DNA of 64,000 nt, taken from positions 124,001 through 188,000 of the forward strand of contig NZ_BJYA01000002.1 of the NCBI RefSeq assembly GCF_007991275.1. Direction: 5' to 3'. This document shows positions 9,153 through 17,178 of the stretch, in pieces. Below the pieces are notes generated by a model, which worked only from the letters and a program-made list of their open reading frames with translations, was not told the DNA's origin and ran no database searches. Positions within the stretch are counted from its first letter, which is position 1. Each line of letters opens with the position of its first letter. The translations under genes were made by a program, and so were the position numbers. This DNA is from Alkalibacillus haloalkaliphilus (lineage in GTDB: Bacteria; Bacillota; Bacilli; Bacillales; Alkalibacillaceae).

Positions 9153-9169
9153 AGAGTATTGGCTCTTTT
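9153..9169 (+). promoter_or_regulatory. Weak hairpin with T run between peptide and permease genes
   Basis: AGAGT (9153-9157), loop ATTG, GCTCT (9162-9166) with one G-T pair, then TTT. It is too weak for a full terminator but could give partial readthrough, making more peptide mRNA than transporter mRNA. Confidence 0.3.
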
Positions 9170-9192
9170 GATTGACAAGGGGGATAACAATA

Positions 9193-11730
9193 ATGTTTAC
9201 ATACTTAAAAGCCACATTTAGAGGTCGTTGGAAGCTATTTTTAACAATAGGGCTTATTTTAAGTTTTTTAGGACTTGCGTACATAGGAACTCAAACAGTG
9301 ACTGATCAAATTACAGTTGAAGCTAGGGGAGAGCTTGAAGATGATTGGCGCTACCAATATGATATTTTAGTATTACCTCAGTTAGATGAAGAAGTGCAAG
9401 GATTAGAAGACGGTTGGGTTGCACCACAAAGCAGTATTGCTAGCTATGGTGGAATATCAATAGAAGAATGGGAAGAAATAAAAAGTATTGAAGGCGTGGA
9501 AGTTGCTGCACCAATTGCATTAATGGGGTATTTTGATTTTTTGGGGATGAATGCAAATGCATCTAATGCTACTCCAGGAAATTGGTATGAAATAACGAAG
9601 GAAGTTACTGCTTTTGATGGAATGAAAACACATACACTAACAGAAACAAGCTCTGTTCGTGAGTACTATGATGAGTCAATGGAAGATTCTGTTTTATATC
9701 AAAGACATTTAGAGGAAAGAGGGTATCCTTCTAATGTAGCTCCAGGAACTTCTGTAAGATATCCGAATGAAATGTTACTTGTGGCGATTGACCCTGAAGC
9801 TGAAGACCAATTATATAATGTATCTGAAAGTATGATTTCTGGTAGTTACTTAGATGAGCCATACTCTGCGGAAGGTGCTACAATGCCTGTTATTCCTGTA
9901 GTTGCTTTGCAGGAACCAGAATATGTGATGGAAGAAACGGTATCGGTATATGAAATTGGTGTACCGGATGATCTAACTGAAGAAGATATTGCAGGTGGGA
10001 CAACAAACTATTTACGCAGTCTCCCAAAAGAAGAATTGGCACAATTAAACATTTCATCACTTACTTCAGATCTAAGGTTTAAAAACGTCAATCTAGAATT
10101 TGATGATGAAGGTTATAGTGAAGAAGAATACGAACTCATTAATGCTCCTACTGAGATCATCAGATTTTCCCCGATTAATTATAATTTGGTTGAAAATAAC
10201 GATGAAGATATACCACTGTTAGAAGCAGAAGAATATCCAAATGCTAGTGAATTTTATACTGACATAGATGCTCCGTTTTACCGGTATACAGAAGGAGTTA
10301 GAGATATATATGATTTTACTGTTGATGTAGTAGGTTATTATGATTCATCTGAAATTAGTCCGAAATATGCTGGTTCATGGCAAGAAGGAGATCCGGTCGA
10401 TGTTTATACACCACATCATAGTATGATTATTAAAAATGGTCTTGGAGAAGAAGTTGAACCAACACCATTACTCCCACTCCCAGTTAAGGCAAGTTATTAT
10501 CCAGGCGCTCCAGATATGTTAACGACTCTAAATGCATTAAACCATGTCTATGATGATGAGCCTCCATTATCCTCCATTCGTGTTGTGGTAGAAGGAGTAG
10601 CTGAAAGGACTGAAGAAAGTCAAAGAAAGATTGAAGCCATTGCAACGGAAATAAGGGAACGAACTGGCAATCGAGTTGAGATCATGCTTGGTTCATCTGC
10701 AAGTAGAGTTTATGTTAATTTGGCTGGAACTGAAGTAGATGAAGTTGGAACAGTAGAAGAAGGTTGGCAACAACAAGGAGTTAGCTGGTCAATTGAAAAT
10801 CAAGTGAACCAAGCTAACATCTTATTGTTTGTTTATTTGTTAGCGATCAGTGTGATTTTTTGTTTTACCGTGATCACACATAGCTTGCTTAACCGTTCAA
10901 TTGATTTTGCTATGCAAAGAGCATTTGGTTGGAGTAGAGCGAAAATCATTCAATCACTATTTGTAGAAGCTTTAATTATTAGTCTGGTCCCTATAGTTTC
11001 CATATGGTTTACAAATTATTGGTTAGAAACGGTCTCTCTTATTGACTACTTACTTGTATGGTTCATGACATTCATTATTATTTCAATTGGATATACAGCA
11101 GGAAGTCGTAAAGCGTTGAAATTGTCACCTCGAGATGGGCTAGCAGGTGAAGGTGATACGTGGAAGATGCAAAGACTGGTGAAAATACGCGGTGTTCTGT
11201 CATATTGTATTCATCAATTATTGCGTCGGCCATTAAGGTTTGGCTTACTAGCTACGGTCATCGCAATTACAACGTTTATGCTTTTACTCTCATTTGTAAC
11301 GCAGCAAAGTCTTTCTGATTTCCTTTACTTGAGTTTTATCGGTGAAGCAATTGATGTGAGATTGGAAGAATATCAGACGGCTACTCTAATTATGAGTTTC
11401 GCGTTAGCCATAGCTGTTACATTTTTACTCCTGTATTTAAACATTAATGAACGTATGAAGGAGTTCTTCATTTTCCGCTCTATAGGGTGGCCAAAGAGGA
11501 AAATTCAGCTTTATATTAGTTTGGAGACTTTTATTGTCTCATTTATTGGTTCTTTAATTGGGACGTTAGGTGCGATTCTTTTTATAAATGTGTTTACAGA
11601 CATTGTAATTCCTACATGGATGATTTCACTAGCTATTTTAGGCCCTGTATTGTTAATAAGCTTCTTTTCCATTGTTATTTTTAGTGGAATGAAGGTAAAA
11701 CAAGTACTTAACAATCAATATTTGGCTTAA
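9193..11730 (+). CDS. FtsX/MacB-type ABC transporter permease with a very large extracytoplasmic domain
   Basis: Membrane protein of 845 residues. One TM helix at about 14-33 precedes an acidic extracytoplasmic domain of roughly 500 residues (about 40-535). Three helices follow (starting near 541, 590 and 615). The C-terminal half repeats the FtsX plan with a helix near 688 and three more from about 732 to the end, the loop NINERMKEFFIFRSIGWPKRKI being typical of the family. Such permeases usually act as mechanotransmitters or peptide/lipid exporters rather than classic importers. The start at 9193 has AAGGGGG nine bases upstream. Its ATPase is encoded 25 bases downstream. The substrate is unknown; the upstream peptide is the obvious candidate. 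Confidence 0.85.
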   Translation: MFTYLKATFRGRWKLFLTIGLILSFLGLAYIGTQTVTDQITVEARGELEDDWRYQYDILVLPQLDEEVQGLEDGWVAPQSSIASYGGISIEEWEEIKSIEGVEVAAPIALMGYFDFLGMNANASNATPGNWYEITKEVTAFDGMKTHTLTETSSVREYYDESMEDSVLYQRHLEERGYPSNVAPGTSVRYPNEMLLVAIDPEAEDQLYNVSESMISGSYLDEPYSAEGATMPVIPVVALQEPEYVMEETVSVYEIGVPDDLTEEDIAGGTTNYLRSLPKEELAQLNISSLTSDLRFKNVNLEFDDEGYSEEEYELINAPTEIIRFSPINYNLVENNDEDIPLLEAEEYPNASEFYTDIDAPFYRYTEGVRDIYDFTVDVVGYYDSSEISPKYAGSWQEGDPVDVYTPHHSMIIKNGLGEEVEPTPLLPLPVKASYYPGAPDMLTTLNALNHVYDDEPPLSSIRVVVEGVAERTEESQRKIEAIATEIRERTGNRVEIMLGSSASRVYVNLAGTEVDEVGTVEEGWQQQGVSWSIENQVNQANILLFVYLLAISVIFCFTVITHSLLNRSIDFAMQRAFGWSRAKIIQSLFVEALIISLVPIVSIWFTNYWLETVSLIDYLLVWFMTFIIISIGYTAGSRKALKLSPRDGLAGEGDTWKMQRLVKIRGVLSYCIHQLLRRPLRFGLLATVIAITTFMLLLSFVTQQSLSDFLYLSFIGEAIDVRLEEYQTATLIMSFALAIAVTFLLLYLNINERMKEFFIFRSIGWPKRKIQLYISLETFIVSFIGSLIGTLGAILFINVFTDIVIPTWMISLAILGPVLLISFFSIVIFSGMKVKQVLNNQYLA

Positions 11731-11755
11731 ATTTTATCGAAAAGGGTGTGGGAAA

Positions 11756-12436
11756 ATGATTCAAATAAATGATTTAGAAAAAAGCTATAAGAGTGGGACT
11801 GAGAAAGTGGAAGTGTTAAAACATGTTTCACTGACAGTTGAAGATCATAGTTATGTATCGATCGTCGGACCTTCTGGCTCAGGGAAATCTACACTACTCC
11901 ATACGATTGGAGGGTTAGAACCAATTGATCATGGAGAGATTTGGGTAAATAACCAGGCGGTACACAAGCTTAAAGATAAACAGTTAGCCAAGTTACGACT
12001 TAATGAAATCGGTTATATCTTTCAACAATTTCATTTGTTGCCAACAGCAACAGCTTTAGAAAATGTTATGATGCCTTTATTAAATGTTTTTTCTTCAAAG
12101 GATATTAAAGAAAAGGCAAAAGAATCGTTAGAACGTGTAGGCTTAGGACATCGGATTAATCACCTTCCATCAAGGTTATCTGGCGGTGAGCAGCAAAGAG
12201 TGGCCATTGCTAGAGCATTGGTTACAAAACCATCCATTATTCTCGCAGATGAGCCAACAGGGAACTTGGATTCTGAGACAGGTAGGAAGATTATGCACAT
12301 ACTAGAAGATATACATGTCAATGATGGCGTGACGATCGTGTTGATTACACATGATGAATCTATTGCGAAACGAGCAAATCATAAGATAGAATTGTTGGAC
12401 GGTAAAGTTAAAGTAGAAACAGTAAGTAAGGTTTAA
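11756..12436 (+). CDS. ABC transporter ATP-binding protein (LolD/MacB-type)
   Basis: ATPase of 226 residues that powers the adjacent FtsX-type permease. Walker A is GPSGSGKST (Lys44), the Q-loop is YIFQQFHLLPTATALENV, the signature is LSGGEQQRVAIARAL near 141-155, Walker B is ILADEPTGNLD near 161-171, and the H-loop is LITHDE. The TATA-LEN-MMPL pattern after the Q-loop and the short length place it with the LolD/MacB/FtsE branch. The ATG is preceded by AAAGGGTG. It ends the accessory cassette; I see no terminator of usual form after it. Confidence 0.93.
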   Translation: MIQINDLEKSYKSGTEKVEVLKHVSLTVEDHSYVSIVGPSGSGKSTLLHTIGGLEPIDHGEIWVNNQAVHKLKDKQLAKLRLNEIGYIFQQFHLLPTATALENVMMPLLNVFSSKDIKEKAKESLERVGLGHRINHLPSRLSGGEQQRVAIARALVTKPSIILADEPTGNLDSETGRKIMHILEDIHVNDGVTIVLITHDESIAKRANHKIELLDGKVKVETVSKV

Positions 12437-12449
12437 GTGTCCTTTATAT

Positions 12450-12537
12450 TTATAGAATACATTGTATTATGAGGCTTGGCTCTGAAAACCTGCTCAAAAT
12501 GGCCATGAAACAGGAAATTTAAATTCTATAACAATGT
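12450..12537. repeat. Two inverted-repeat pairs in swapped order between the ABC cassette and rpsP
   Basis: TTATAGAAT (12450-12458) is exactly complementary to ATTCTATAA (12523-12531), and ACATTGT (12459-12465) to ACAATGT (12531-12537). A small palindrome AATACA-T-TGTATT lies at 12456-12468. The two pairs cannot nest in one simple hairpin. It may be a scar of an insertion, an operator pair, or chance in AT-rich DNA. Confidence 0.3.
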
Positions 12538-12550
12538 AATGTAAAAATCC

Positions 12551-12579
12551 TTTACACACTTTTGTTTCTCTGATACAAT
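12551..12579 (+). promoter_or_regulatory. Strong SigA promoter of the rpsP-khpA unit
   Basis: TTTACA (12551-12556), a 17-nt spacer, TACAAT (12574-12579), with TGA just before the -10 (extended -10). It starts 39 bases before the rpsP ATG and lets rpsP be expressed independently of the inserted ABC cassette. Confidence 0.75.
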
Positions 12580-12617
12580 CTAAAATTGTGATAAGCAATT
12601 TGATGGAGGTGTAAGAC

Positions 12618-12887
12618 ATGGCAGTAAAAATCCGCCTAAAAAGAATGGGCTCTAAAAGAAATCCTTTCTATCGTGTAGTAGTAGCAGATTCACGTTCACC
12701 TCGTGATGGACGTATTATTGAGCAAATCGGCACATATAATCCAGTTTCTGAAACACCAGAGGTTTCTATTGATGAAGACAAAGCTTTAGACTGGATGACT
12801 AAAGGTGCTAAGCCAAGCGACACGGTACGCAACCTATTCTCAGACCAGGGCATCATGACTAAGTTTCACGAGTCAAAAAATAACTAA
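12618..12887 (+). CDS. rpsP: 30S ribosomal protein S16
   Basis: Protein of 89 residues that stabilises the 5' domain of 16S rRNA in the 30S body. The N-terminal [21 protein letters not shown] is the family hallmark, followed by [26 protein letters not shown] precedes the ATG. khpA follows 17 bases downstream, as in B. subtilis. Confidence 0.98.
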   Translation: MAVKIRLKRMGSKRNPFYRVVVADSRSPRDGRIIEQIGTYNPVSETPEVSIDEDKALDWMTKGAKPSDTVRNLFSDQGIMTKFHESKNN

Positions 12888-12904
12888 TAAGGATTTGTGA
12901 TATC

Positions 12905-13132
12905 ATGAAACCCTTAATTGAAACGATTGTAAGCCCATTAGTTGACCATCCTGATTACGTTGAAGTGACAGTAGAAGAAACGGACCGTAAAGTTCGTTAC
13001 CACTTAACTGTTCATGAAGATGATGTCGGTAAAGTGATCGGTAAAAACGGGCGTATCGCTAAAGCTGTTCGTACAGTTGTTCATGCAGCTAATTCGAACA
13101 CAAATAAAAAGGTTTATGTTGATATTATGTAG
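12905..13132 (+). CDS. khpA: KH-domain RNA-binding protein KhpA (YlqC)
   Basis: Single KH domain of 75 residues with the GxxG loop in VGKVIGKNGRIAKAVRTVV. In Gram-positive bacteria KhpA pairs with KhpB/Jag and binds many RNAs, affecting cell division and elongation. The position between rpsP and ylqD is conserved. A terminator follows directly, so khpA ends this short unit. Confidence 0.95.
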   Translation: MKPLIETIVSPLVDHPDYVEVTVEETDRKVRYHLTVHEDDVGKVIGKNGRIAKAVRTVVHAANSNTNKKVYVDIM

Positions 13133-13134
13133 TT

Positions 13135-13167
13135 AAGAGGGAGAGGGTTAAACCTTTCCCTTTTTTT
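13135..13167 (+). terminator. Terminator after khpA
   Basis: GGGAGAGG (13139-13146) pairs with CCTTTCCC (13153-13160), one G-T, loop GTTAAA, then seven T. It overlaps the 3' end closely after the khpA stop. Confidence 0.9.
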
Positions 13168-13223
13168 CAGTTATAAAATGATATAAGCTTAAGACGAGTT
13201 ATTTGAATGAAATGGGTGGTCTT

Positions 13224-13613
13224 ATGCAAATTATACGAAAGACAACAGTAAAGCAAGTTGTGACTGAATATAGTAAACAGAAACTTGTGGAAAAATTCCA
13301 AGAACAAGTAGCAGCTAAACAAAAAGAAATTGAACAGTTAAATTTTGAAAAGAAAAAATTGATATATAAGCAAAAGTTCGACCAACATAAAGTAGAGGAA
13401 AAGTTTTCACAAGAAGAATTAAAAAGAAAACAATCAATCGAATGGTATGAACTTCAAGTCGAACAATTAGACCAATTACCAATAGGTAGTGAAATTACTG
13501 AAAGAGAAGTAGATGAAATTGTCGAAGTATCTGTTGGCGATGCTTACGATGAATTATTTGGTGATAGAGAAATCGTCGTTGAAGACGGAATAATAGTACG
13601 AATAAATAGGTGA
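13224..13613 (+). CDS. ylqD: YlqD family protein, unknown function
   Basis: Soluble protein of 129 residues whose first 90 residues form a charged coiled coil (KLVEKFQEQVAAKQKEIEQLNFEKKKL). The C-terminal part (GSEITEREVDEIVEVSVGDAYDELFG, then IVVEDGIIVRI) looks like a small beta domain. It matches YlqD in place and in its start MQIIRKTTVKQVVTEYSKQ. GGGTGG precedes ATG 13224, which was preferred over a TTG and an ATG further up. It is always next to rimM, so a role in ribosome maturation is possible but unproven. Confidence 0.85.
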   Translation: MQIIRKTTVKQVVTEYSKQKLVEKFQEQVAAKQKEIEQLNFEKKKLIYKQKFDQHKVEEKFSQEELKRKQSIEWYELQVEQLDQLPIGSEITEREVDEIVEVSVGDAYDELFGDREIVVEDGIIVRINR

Positions 13614-13619
13614 TGCTAT

Positions 13620-14144
13620 ATGAGTAAAGATTATTTAAATGTTGGTAAAATAGTAAACACACACGGCGTTCGAGGTGAAGTTCGTGTCATGTCGGTAACA
13701 GACTTCGAAGAGGAGCGATTTGAACCAGGTAGTCGCTTGTTCGTCGAAATGGACGGTGGAGAGCACGAAGAAGTAATAGTAGTGAGCCACCGCAAACATA
13801 AACAGTTTGACTTGTTAGTTTTTGAAGGGAACGAATCGTTAGATCAAGCTGAACGTTTTAAAGGACACCAGTTAAAAGTAGCCTTCGAAGATTTGGAAGA
13901 CTTAGATGAAGATGAATTTTATTATTACGAAATTATCGGTTGCGAAGTGTATTTAACGACAGGAGAGCATTTAGGGAAGGTAAAAGAGATTCTATCTCCT
14001 GGAGCAAATGACGTATGGGTCGTTCAACGTGTTGAATCTGGAATGAAAGATGCACTAATTCCATACATTGATCAAGTTGTTAAAGAAATTGATATCGACA
14101 ATCAAAAAATCGTAATCGAAGAAATGGAAGGGTTGCTTTCGTAA
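13620..14144 (+). CDS. rimM: Ribosome maturation factor RimM
   Basis: Protein of 174 residues that binds S19 and helps mature the 3' domain of 16S rRNA. The N-terminal barrel carries [18 protein letters not shown], and the C-terminal PRC barrel has [25 protein letters not shown] and [15 protein letters not shown]. It starts six bases after ylqD and its stop overlaps the trmD ATG (TAATG), so it is translationally coupled to trmD. Confidence 0.96.
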   Translation: MSKDYLNVGKIVNTHGVRGEVRVMSVTDFEEERFEPGSRLFVEMDGGEHEEVIVVSHRKHKQFDLLVFEGNESLDQAERFKGHQLKVAFEDLEDLDEDEFYYYEIIGCEVYLTTGEHLGKVKEILSPGANDVWVVQRVESGMKDALIPYIDQVVKEIDIDNQKIVIEEMEGLLS

Positions 14145-14884
14145 TGAAGCTAGATATATTAACGCTTTTTCCTGAAATGTTTAAAGGTGTGTTTGAATCT
14201 TCTATTTTGAAGAAAGCAAAAGAGAAAAAGGCTTATGACTATCAGTTAGTTGATTTTCGAGAATATACCGAAAATAAACATAAAAAAGTAGATGACTATA
14301 CTTATGGTGGTGGTGCCGGCATGGTCTTGTCACCACAACCAATTTTTGATGCTGTGGAAGACTTAAAAAAAAGAGCTAACAGTAACCCTAGAGTCATCTT
14401 AATGTGTCCACAAGGTGAGCCTTATAGTCAAAAGAAAGCAGAAGAACTGGCGCAAGAAGATCATGTAATCTTAGTTTGTGGTCATTATGAAGGTTTCGAT
14501 GAAAGAATTAGAACAGAATTAGCAACTGATGAGATTTCAATCGGGGATTATGTTCTAACTGGTGGTGAGTTAGGTGCTATGGTTGTAACGGATAGTGTTG
14601 TTCGTTTGTTACCGGAAGTATTAGGCAATGAACAGTCAGCACAAGAAGATTCGTTTTCTAATGATTTGCTAGAGCATCCACACTATACAAGGCCAAGTGA
14701 TTTTAGAGGGCATCAAGTTCCTGATGTCTTGTTATCTGGTAACCATAAAAAGATCGACGAGTGGAGAGAGTATGAATCTTTAAAGCGCACTTATGAAAGG
14801 CGACCCGACTTAATTAATGAAGATCAGTTAACCGCACAACAACAGAAACTATTAAATGAAATTAAAGCGAATAAAAGCTTATAA
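14144..14884 (+). CDS. trmD: tRNA (guanine-N1)-methyltransferase TrmD
   Basis: SPOUT methyltransferase of 246 residues that makes m1G37 in tRNAs reading CNN codons and so prevents frameshifting. The start is [12 protein letters not shown]; the trefoil knot that binds SAM includes [13 protein letters not shown] and [15 protein letters not shown]. The C-terminal helical domain has [20 protein letters not shown]. It overlaps rimM by one base. rplS comes next but with its own promoter and leader. Confidence 0.97.
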   Translation: MKLDILTLFPEMFKGVFESSILKKAKEKKAYDYQLVDFREYTENKHKKVDDYTYGGGAGMVLSPQPIFDAVEDLKKRANSNPRVILMCPQGEPYSQKKAEELAQEDHVILVCGHYEGFDERIRTELATDEISIGDYVLTGGELGAMVVTDSVVRLLPEVLGNEQSAQEDSFSNDLLEHPHYTRPSDFRGHQVPDVLLSGNHKKIDEWREYESLKRTYERRPDLINEDQLTAQQQKLLNEIKANKSL

Positions 14885-14889
14885 CTCTG

Positions 14890-14918
14890 TTGCATCTCAT
14901 TACAGTGTATGATATATT
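14890..14918 (+). promoter_or_regulatory. Extended -10 SigA promoter of rplS
   Basis: TTGCAT (14890-14895), 17 nt, TATATT (14913-14918) with TGA just upstream of the -10. It begins right after the trmD stop and shares its ATGATATATT block with the rpsB promoter at 58137. Confidence 0.75.
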
Positions 14919-15000
14919 AATTTAGTGCTTAAGTGTTCACTTAAGCTTGATAACGATACTCCGCTTCTTGAAATAAGTAAGAGTGTTAGTTTGGAAGGAG
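14919..15000 (+). ncRNA. Ribosomal protein L19 leader (probable autoregulatory RNA)
   Basis: The 5' UTR of rplS folds a perfect hairpin GCTTAAGTG-TT-CACTTAAGC (14927-14946), followed by a longer imperfect stem in which ATACTC pairs with GAGTGTT. An L19 leader is known upstream of rplS in Bacillus and relatives. Position and hairpin plan fit; I could not align it to the covariance model. L19 would bind it to limit its own synthesis. Confidence 0.65.
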
Positions 15001-15009
15001 TGAACGAAC

Positions 15010-15354
15010 ATGCAAAAGATTCTAGAGCAAGTCGCACAAGATCAAATACGTACTGATGTACCTGAATTCCGTGCCGGTGACTCTGTAAAAGTACACGTTA
15101 AAGTTGTAGAGGGTAACCGTGAACGTATCCAGGTATTCGAAGGTGTTGTAATTAAGCGTCGTGGTGGTGGAATCAGCGAAACGTTTACTGTACGTAAGAT
15201 TTCTTACGGCGTTGGCGTTGAGCGTACATTCCCTGTACATTCTCCACGTGTTGACAAGATCGAAGTATCTCGTCGCGGTCGAGTACGTCGTGCGAAGCTT
15301 TATTACCTACGTAACCTACGTGGTAAAGCAGCGCGTATTCCTGAGAGACGATAA
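15010..15354 (+). CDS. rplS: 50S ribosomal protein L19
   Basis: Protein of 114 residues at the 30S-50S interface. Family features are [47 protein letters not shown], and the basic tail [32 protein letters not shown] precedes the ATG. It is monocistronic here: own promoter, structured leader, and a strong terminator 20 bases after the stop. Confidence 0.98.
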   Translation: MQKILEQVAQDQIRTDVPEFRAGDSVKVHVKVVEGNRERIQVFEGVVIKRRGGGISETFTVRKISYGVGVERTFPVHSPRVDKIEVSRRGRVRRAKLYYLRNLRGKAARIPERR

Positions 15355-15372
15355 GTACATTTTGAAACAACG

Positions 15373-15406
15373 AAAAGAGCTTGACGTTCAGTCAGGCTCT
15401 TTTTTT
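15373..15406 (+). terminator. Terminator of rplS
   Basis: AGAGCTTGAC and GTCAGGCTCT (ends at 15400) form a 10-bp stem with one G-T pair, loop GTTCA, extended by A-T pairs and followed by a run of T. Confidence 0.9.
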
Positions 15407-15478
15407 ACGTTATAAAGACTACATAATACTTTATCTTAAAGACTCGAAATGGTTAAGATAGACATAGAGGTGATCAAA

Positions 15479-16318
15479 TTGACAATACAATGGTTTCCAG
15501 GACATATGGCAAAAGCGAAACGCGAAGTTGAAGAGAACTTAAAGTTAGTGGATTTAATAGTTGAGTTAGTCGATGCAAGGGCTCCTTTTTCAAGCCAAAA
15601 CCCGATGCTTCAAGAAGTAACTGATGACAAACAGAAACTTGTCTTACTTATGAAAAGTGACTTAGCTGACTCTAAGCTAACTCAACAATGGGTTGATTAC
15701 TTTGAAAGCGAAGGTAAATATGCACTTGCGATCGATGTAAACAACAAGGAAGACATAAAGAAGATTATTAAACAAACAAAGGTTATTAGTGAGAAAATAA
15801 ACGAAAGACGGAAAGAAAAAGGGATTAACCCAAGGTCATTAAGAGCGATGATTTTAGGAATCCCTAACGTAGGGAAGTCTACATTAATTAACCGTTTGGC
15901 GAATAAGAAACAAGCAAAAACAGGTGATCAACCAGGTGTTACGAGACAACAACAGTGGATTCGAGTTCATGGTGAGTTTGAATTACTTGATACACCAGGG
16001 ATTTTATGGCCGAAATTTGAAGATGAAGAAGTCGGTTATAAATTAGCTGCAATCGGAACAATTAAAGACCAAATATTGCATTTGGACGACATAGCGGTAT
16101 ATATATTAAGGTATTTCAAAGAACACTATGCTGAAGCATTGCTTGAACGTTACCCAACTTTAAATATTGAAAGTGAAGATATTGTGGAGTGGTTTGATGC
16201 CATTGGTAAAAAGAGAGGATGTTTAATGTCTGGTGGGATGATCGATTATGATCAAGTAGCCGACGTTATTATCCGTGATTTAAGGCAAGGTCATTTAGGT
16301 AACGTGACTTTTGATTAA
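15479..16318 (+). CDS. rbgA: Ribosome biogenesis GTPase RbgA (YlqF)
   Basis: Circularly permuted GTPase of 279 residues required late in 50S assembly. TTG 15479 is the start: it gives the family N-terminus TIQWFPGHMAKAKRE and AGAGGTGATC lies just upstream; an ATG 30 bases earlier was rejected. G1 GIPNVGKST (Lys133), G2 PGVTRQQQ and G3 DTPG are intact. The G4 motif, usually NKxD, reads MKSD at 58-61, an odd substitution. The C-terminal domain includes FDAIGKKRGCLMSGG. rnhB follows. Confidence 0.95.
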   Translation: MTIQWFPGHMAKAKREVEENLKLVDLIVELVDARAPFSSQNPMLQEVTDDKQKLVLLMKSDLADSKLTQQWVDYFESEGKYALAIDVNNKEDIKKIIKQTKVISEKINERRKEKGINPRSLRAMILGIPNVGKSTLINRLANKKQAKTGDQPGVTRQQQWIRVHGEFELLDTPGILWPKFEDEEVGYKLAAIGTIKDQILHLDDIAVYILRYFKEHYAEALLERYPTLNIESEDIVEWFDAIGKKRGCLMSGGMIDYDQVADVIIRDLRQGHLGNVTFD

Positions 16319-16378
16319 GTAAGTCTTTAGTTTTTACTATTATTTGTCGATATAAGAAGTAGAAGGGGAAAACACAAA

Positions 16379-17158
16379 GTGAAGAACACACGGGGAACGA
16401 TAAGCGAAATAAAACAACAGTTACAAAACGACGGTTTAACACATGAAGATATAAAAGTCTTACGACAAGATGAACGAACGGGTGTTCAAAAGTTACTACA
16501 ACAATATGATCAAAAGTTAGAGAAAGAACGACAGCTTAAAGAACAATATGAACAAATGAAAGTTTATGAATATCAGTTAAAATCAAAAGGTTATTATTCT
16601 GTAGCTGGAATAGATGAAGTTGGAAGGGGTCCTTTAGCTGGCCCTGTTGTAGCAGCTTCGGTTATTTTAGATCCGCGTGATGAATCTTTAATTGGGATCA
16701 ATGACTCGAAAAAGATATCTGAATTAAAACGAAACCAATTTTACGAGACGATTTTAAAGTGTGCTAGAGCAGTTGGGATTGGTATAGTTGATAGTCAGAC
16801 AATAGATGAGATCAATATATATGAAGCTTCTAAAAAGGCGATGAAGCTAGCAATAGACGATATGGAAGTTAATGCTGATTATTATTTGTTAGATGCCATG
16901 AAGCTAGAAGGGCTTCAAGCACCGCAACAGTCGTTAATTAAAGGGGATCAAAAAAGTGTCTCCATTGCCGCTGGTAGTATTGTAGCAAAAGTGACACGAG
17001 ATCGTTTAATGGTTGAAGCTGGGAAAGAGTTTCCTTCATTTGAGTTTAATCGCAATATGGGGTACGGCACTGCAAACCATTTGAAAGCGTTAGAACAGCA
17101 TGGACCGACTCCTTATCACAGAATGTCATTTAATCCTGTTTCGTTGTACAAAATTTAA
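16379..17158 (+). CDS. rnhB: Ribonuclease HII
   Basis: Protein of 259 residues that removes RNA, including single ribonucleotides, from DNA duplexes. The catalytic Asp-Glu pair is in AGIDEVGRGPLAGPVV, a further acidic site in YYLLDAMKLEG, and the signature SVSIAAGSIVAKVTRDRLM follows. The N-terminal 70 residues form the helical extension typical of the Bacillus enzyme. The start is GTG 16379 with AGAAGGGG upstream at slightly long spacing. Its neighbours rbgA and ylqG are the same as in B. subtilis. Confidence 0.95.
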   Translation: MKNTRGTISEIKQQLQNDGLTHEDIKVLRQDERTGVQKLLQQYDQKLEKERQLKEQYEQMKVYEYQLKSKGYYSVAGIDEVGRGPLAGPVVAASVILDPRDESLIGINDSKKISELKRNQFYETILKCARAVGIGIVDSQTIDEINIYEASKKAMKLAIDDMEVNADYYLLDAMKLEGLQAPQQSLIKGDQKSVSIAAGSIVAKVTRDRLMVEAGKEFPSFEFNRNMGYGTANHLKALEQHGPTPYHRMSFNPVSLYKI

Positions 17159-17178
17159 GTTCAAAAGGCGTGAATGAT

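Noticed and set aside
15161-15415. Plus-strand frame of 84 codons over rplS and its terminator
   Set aside because: It lies fully across the L19 gene in another frame, runs through the terminator, has no ribosome site and reads as low-complexity sequence.
15449-15478. Upstream ATG start for rbgA
   Set aside because: The TTG at 15479 has the ribosome site and gives the conserved N-terminus; the extra ten residues are not family-like.
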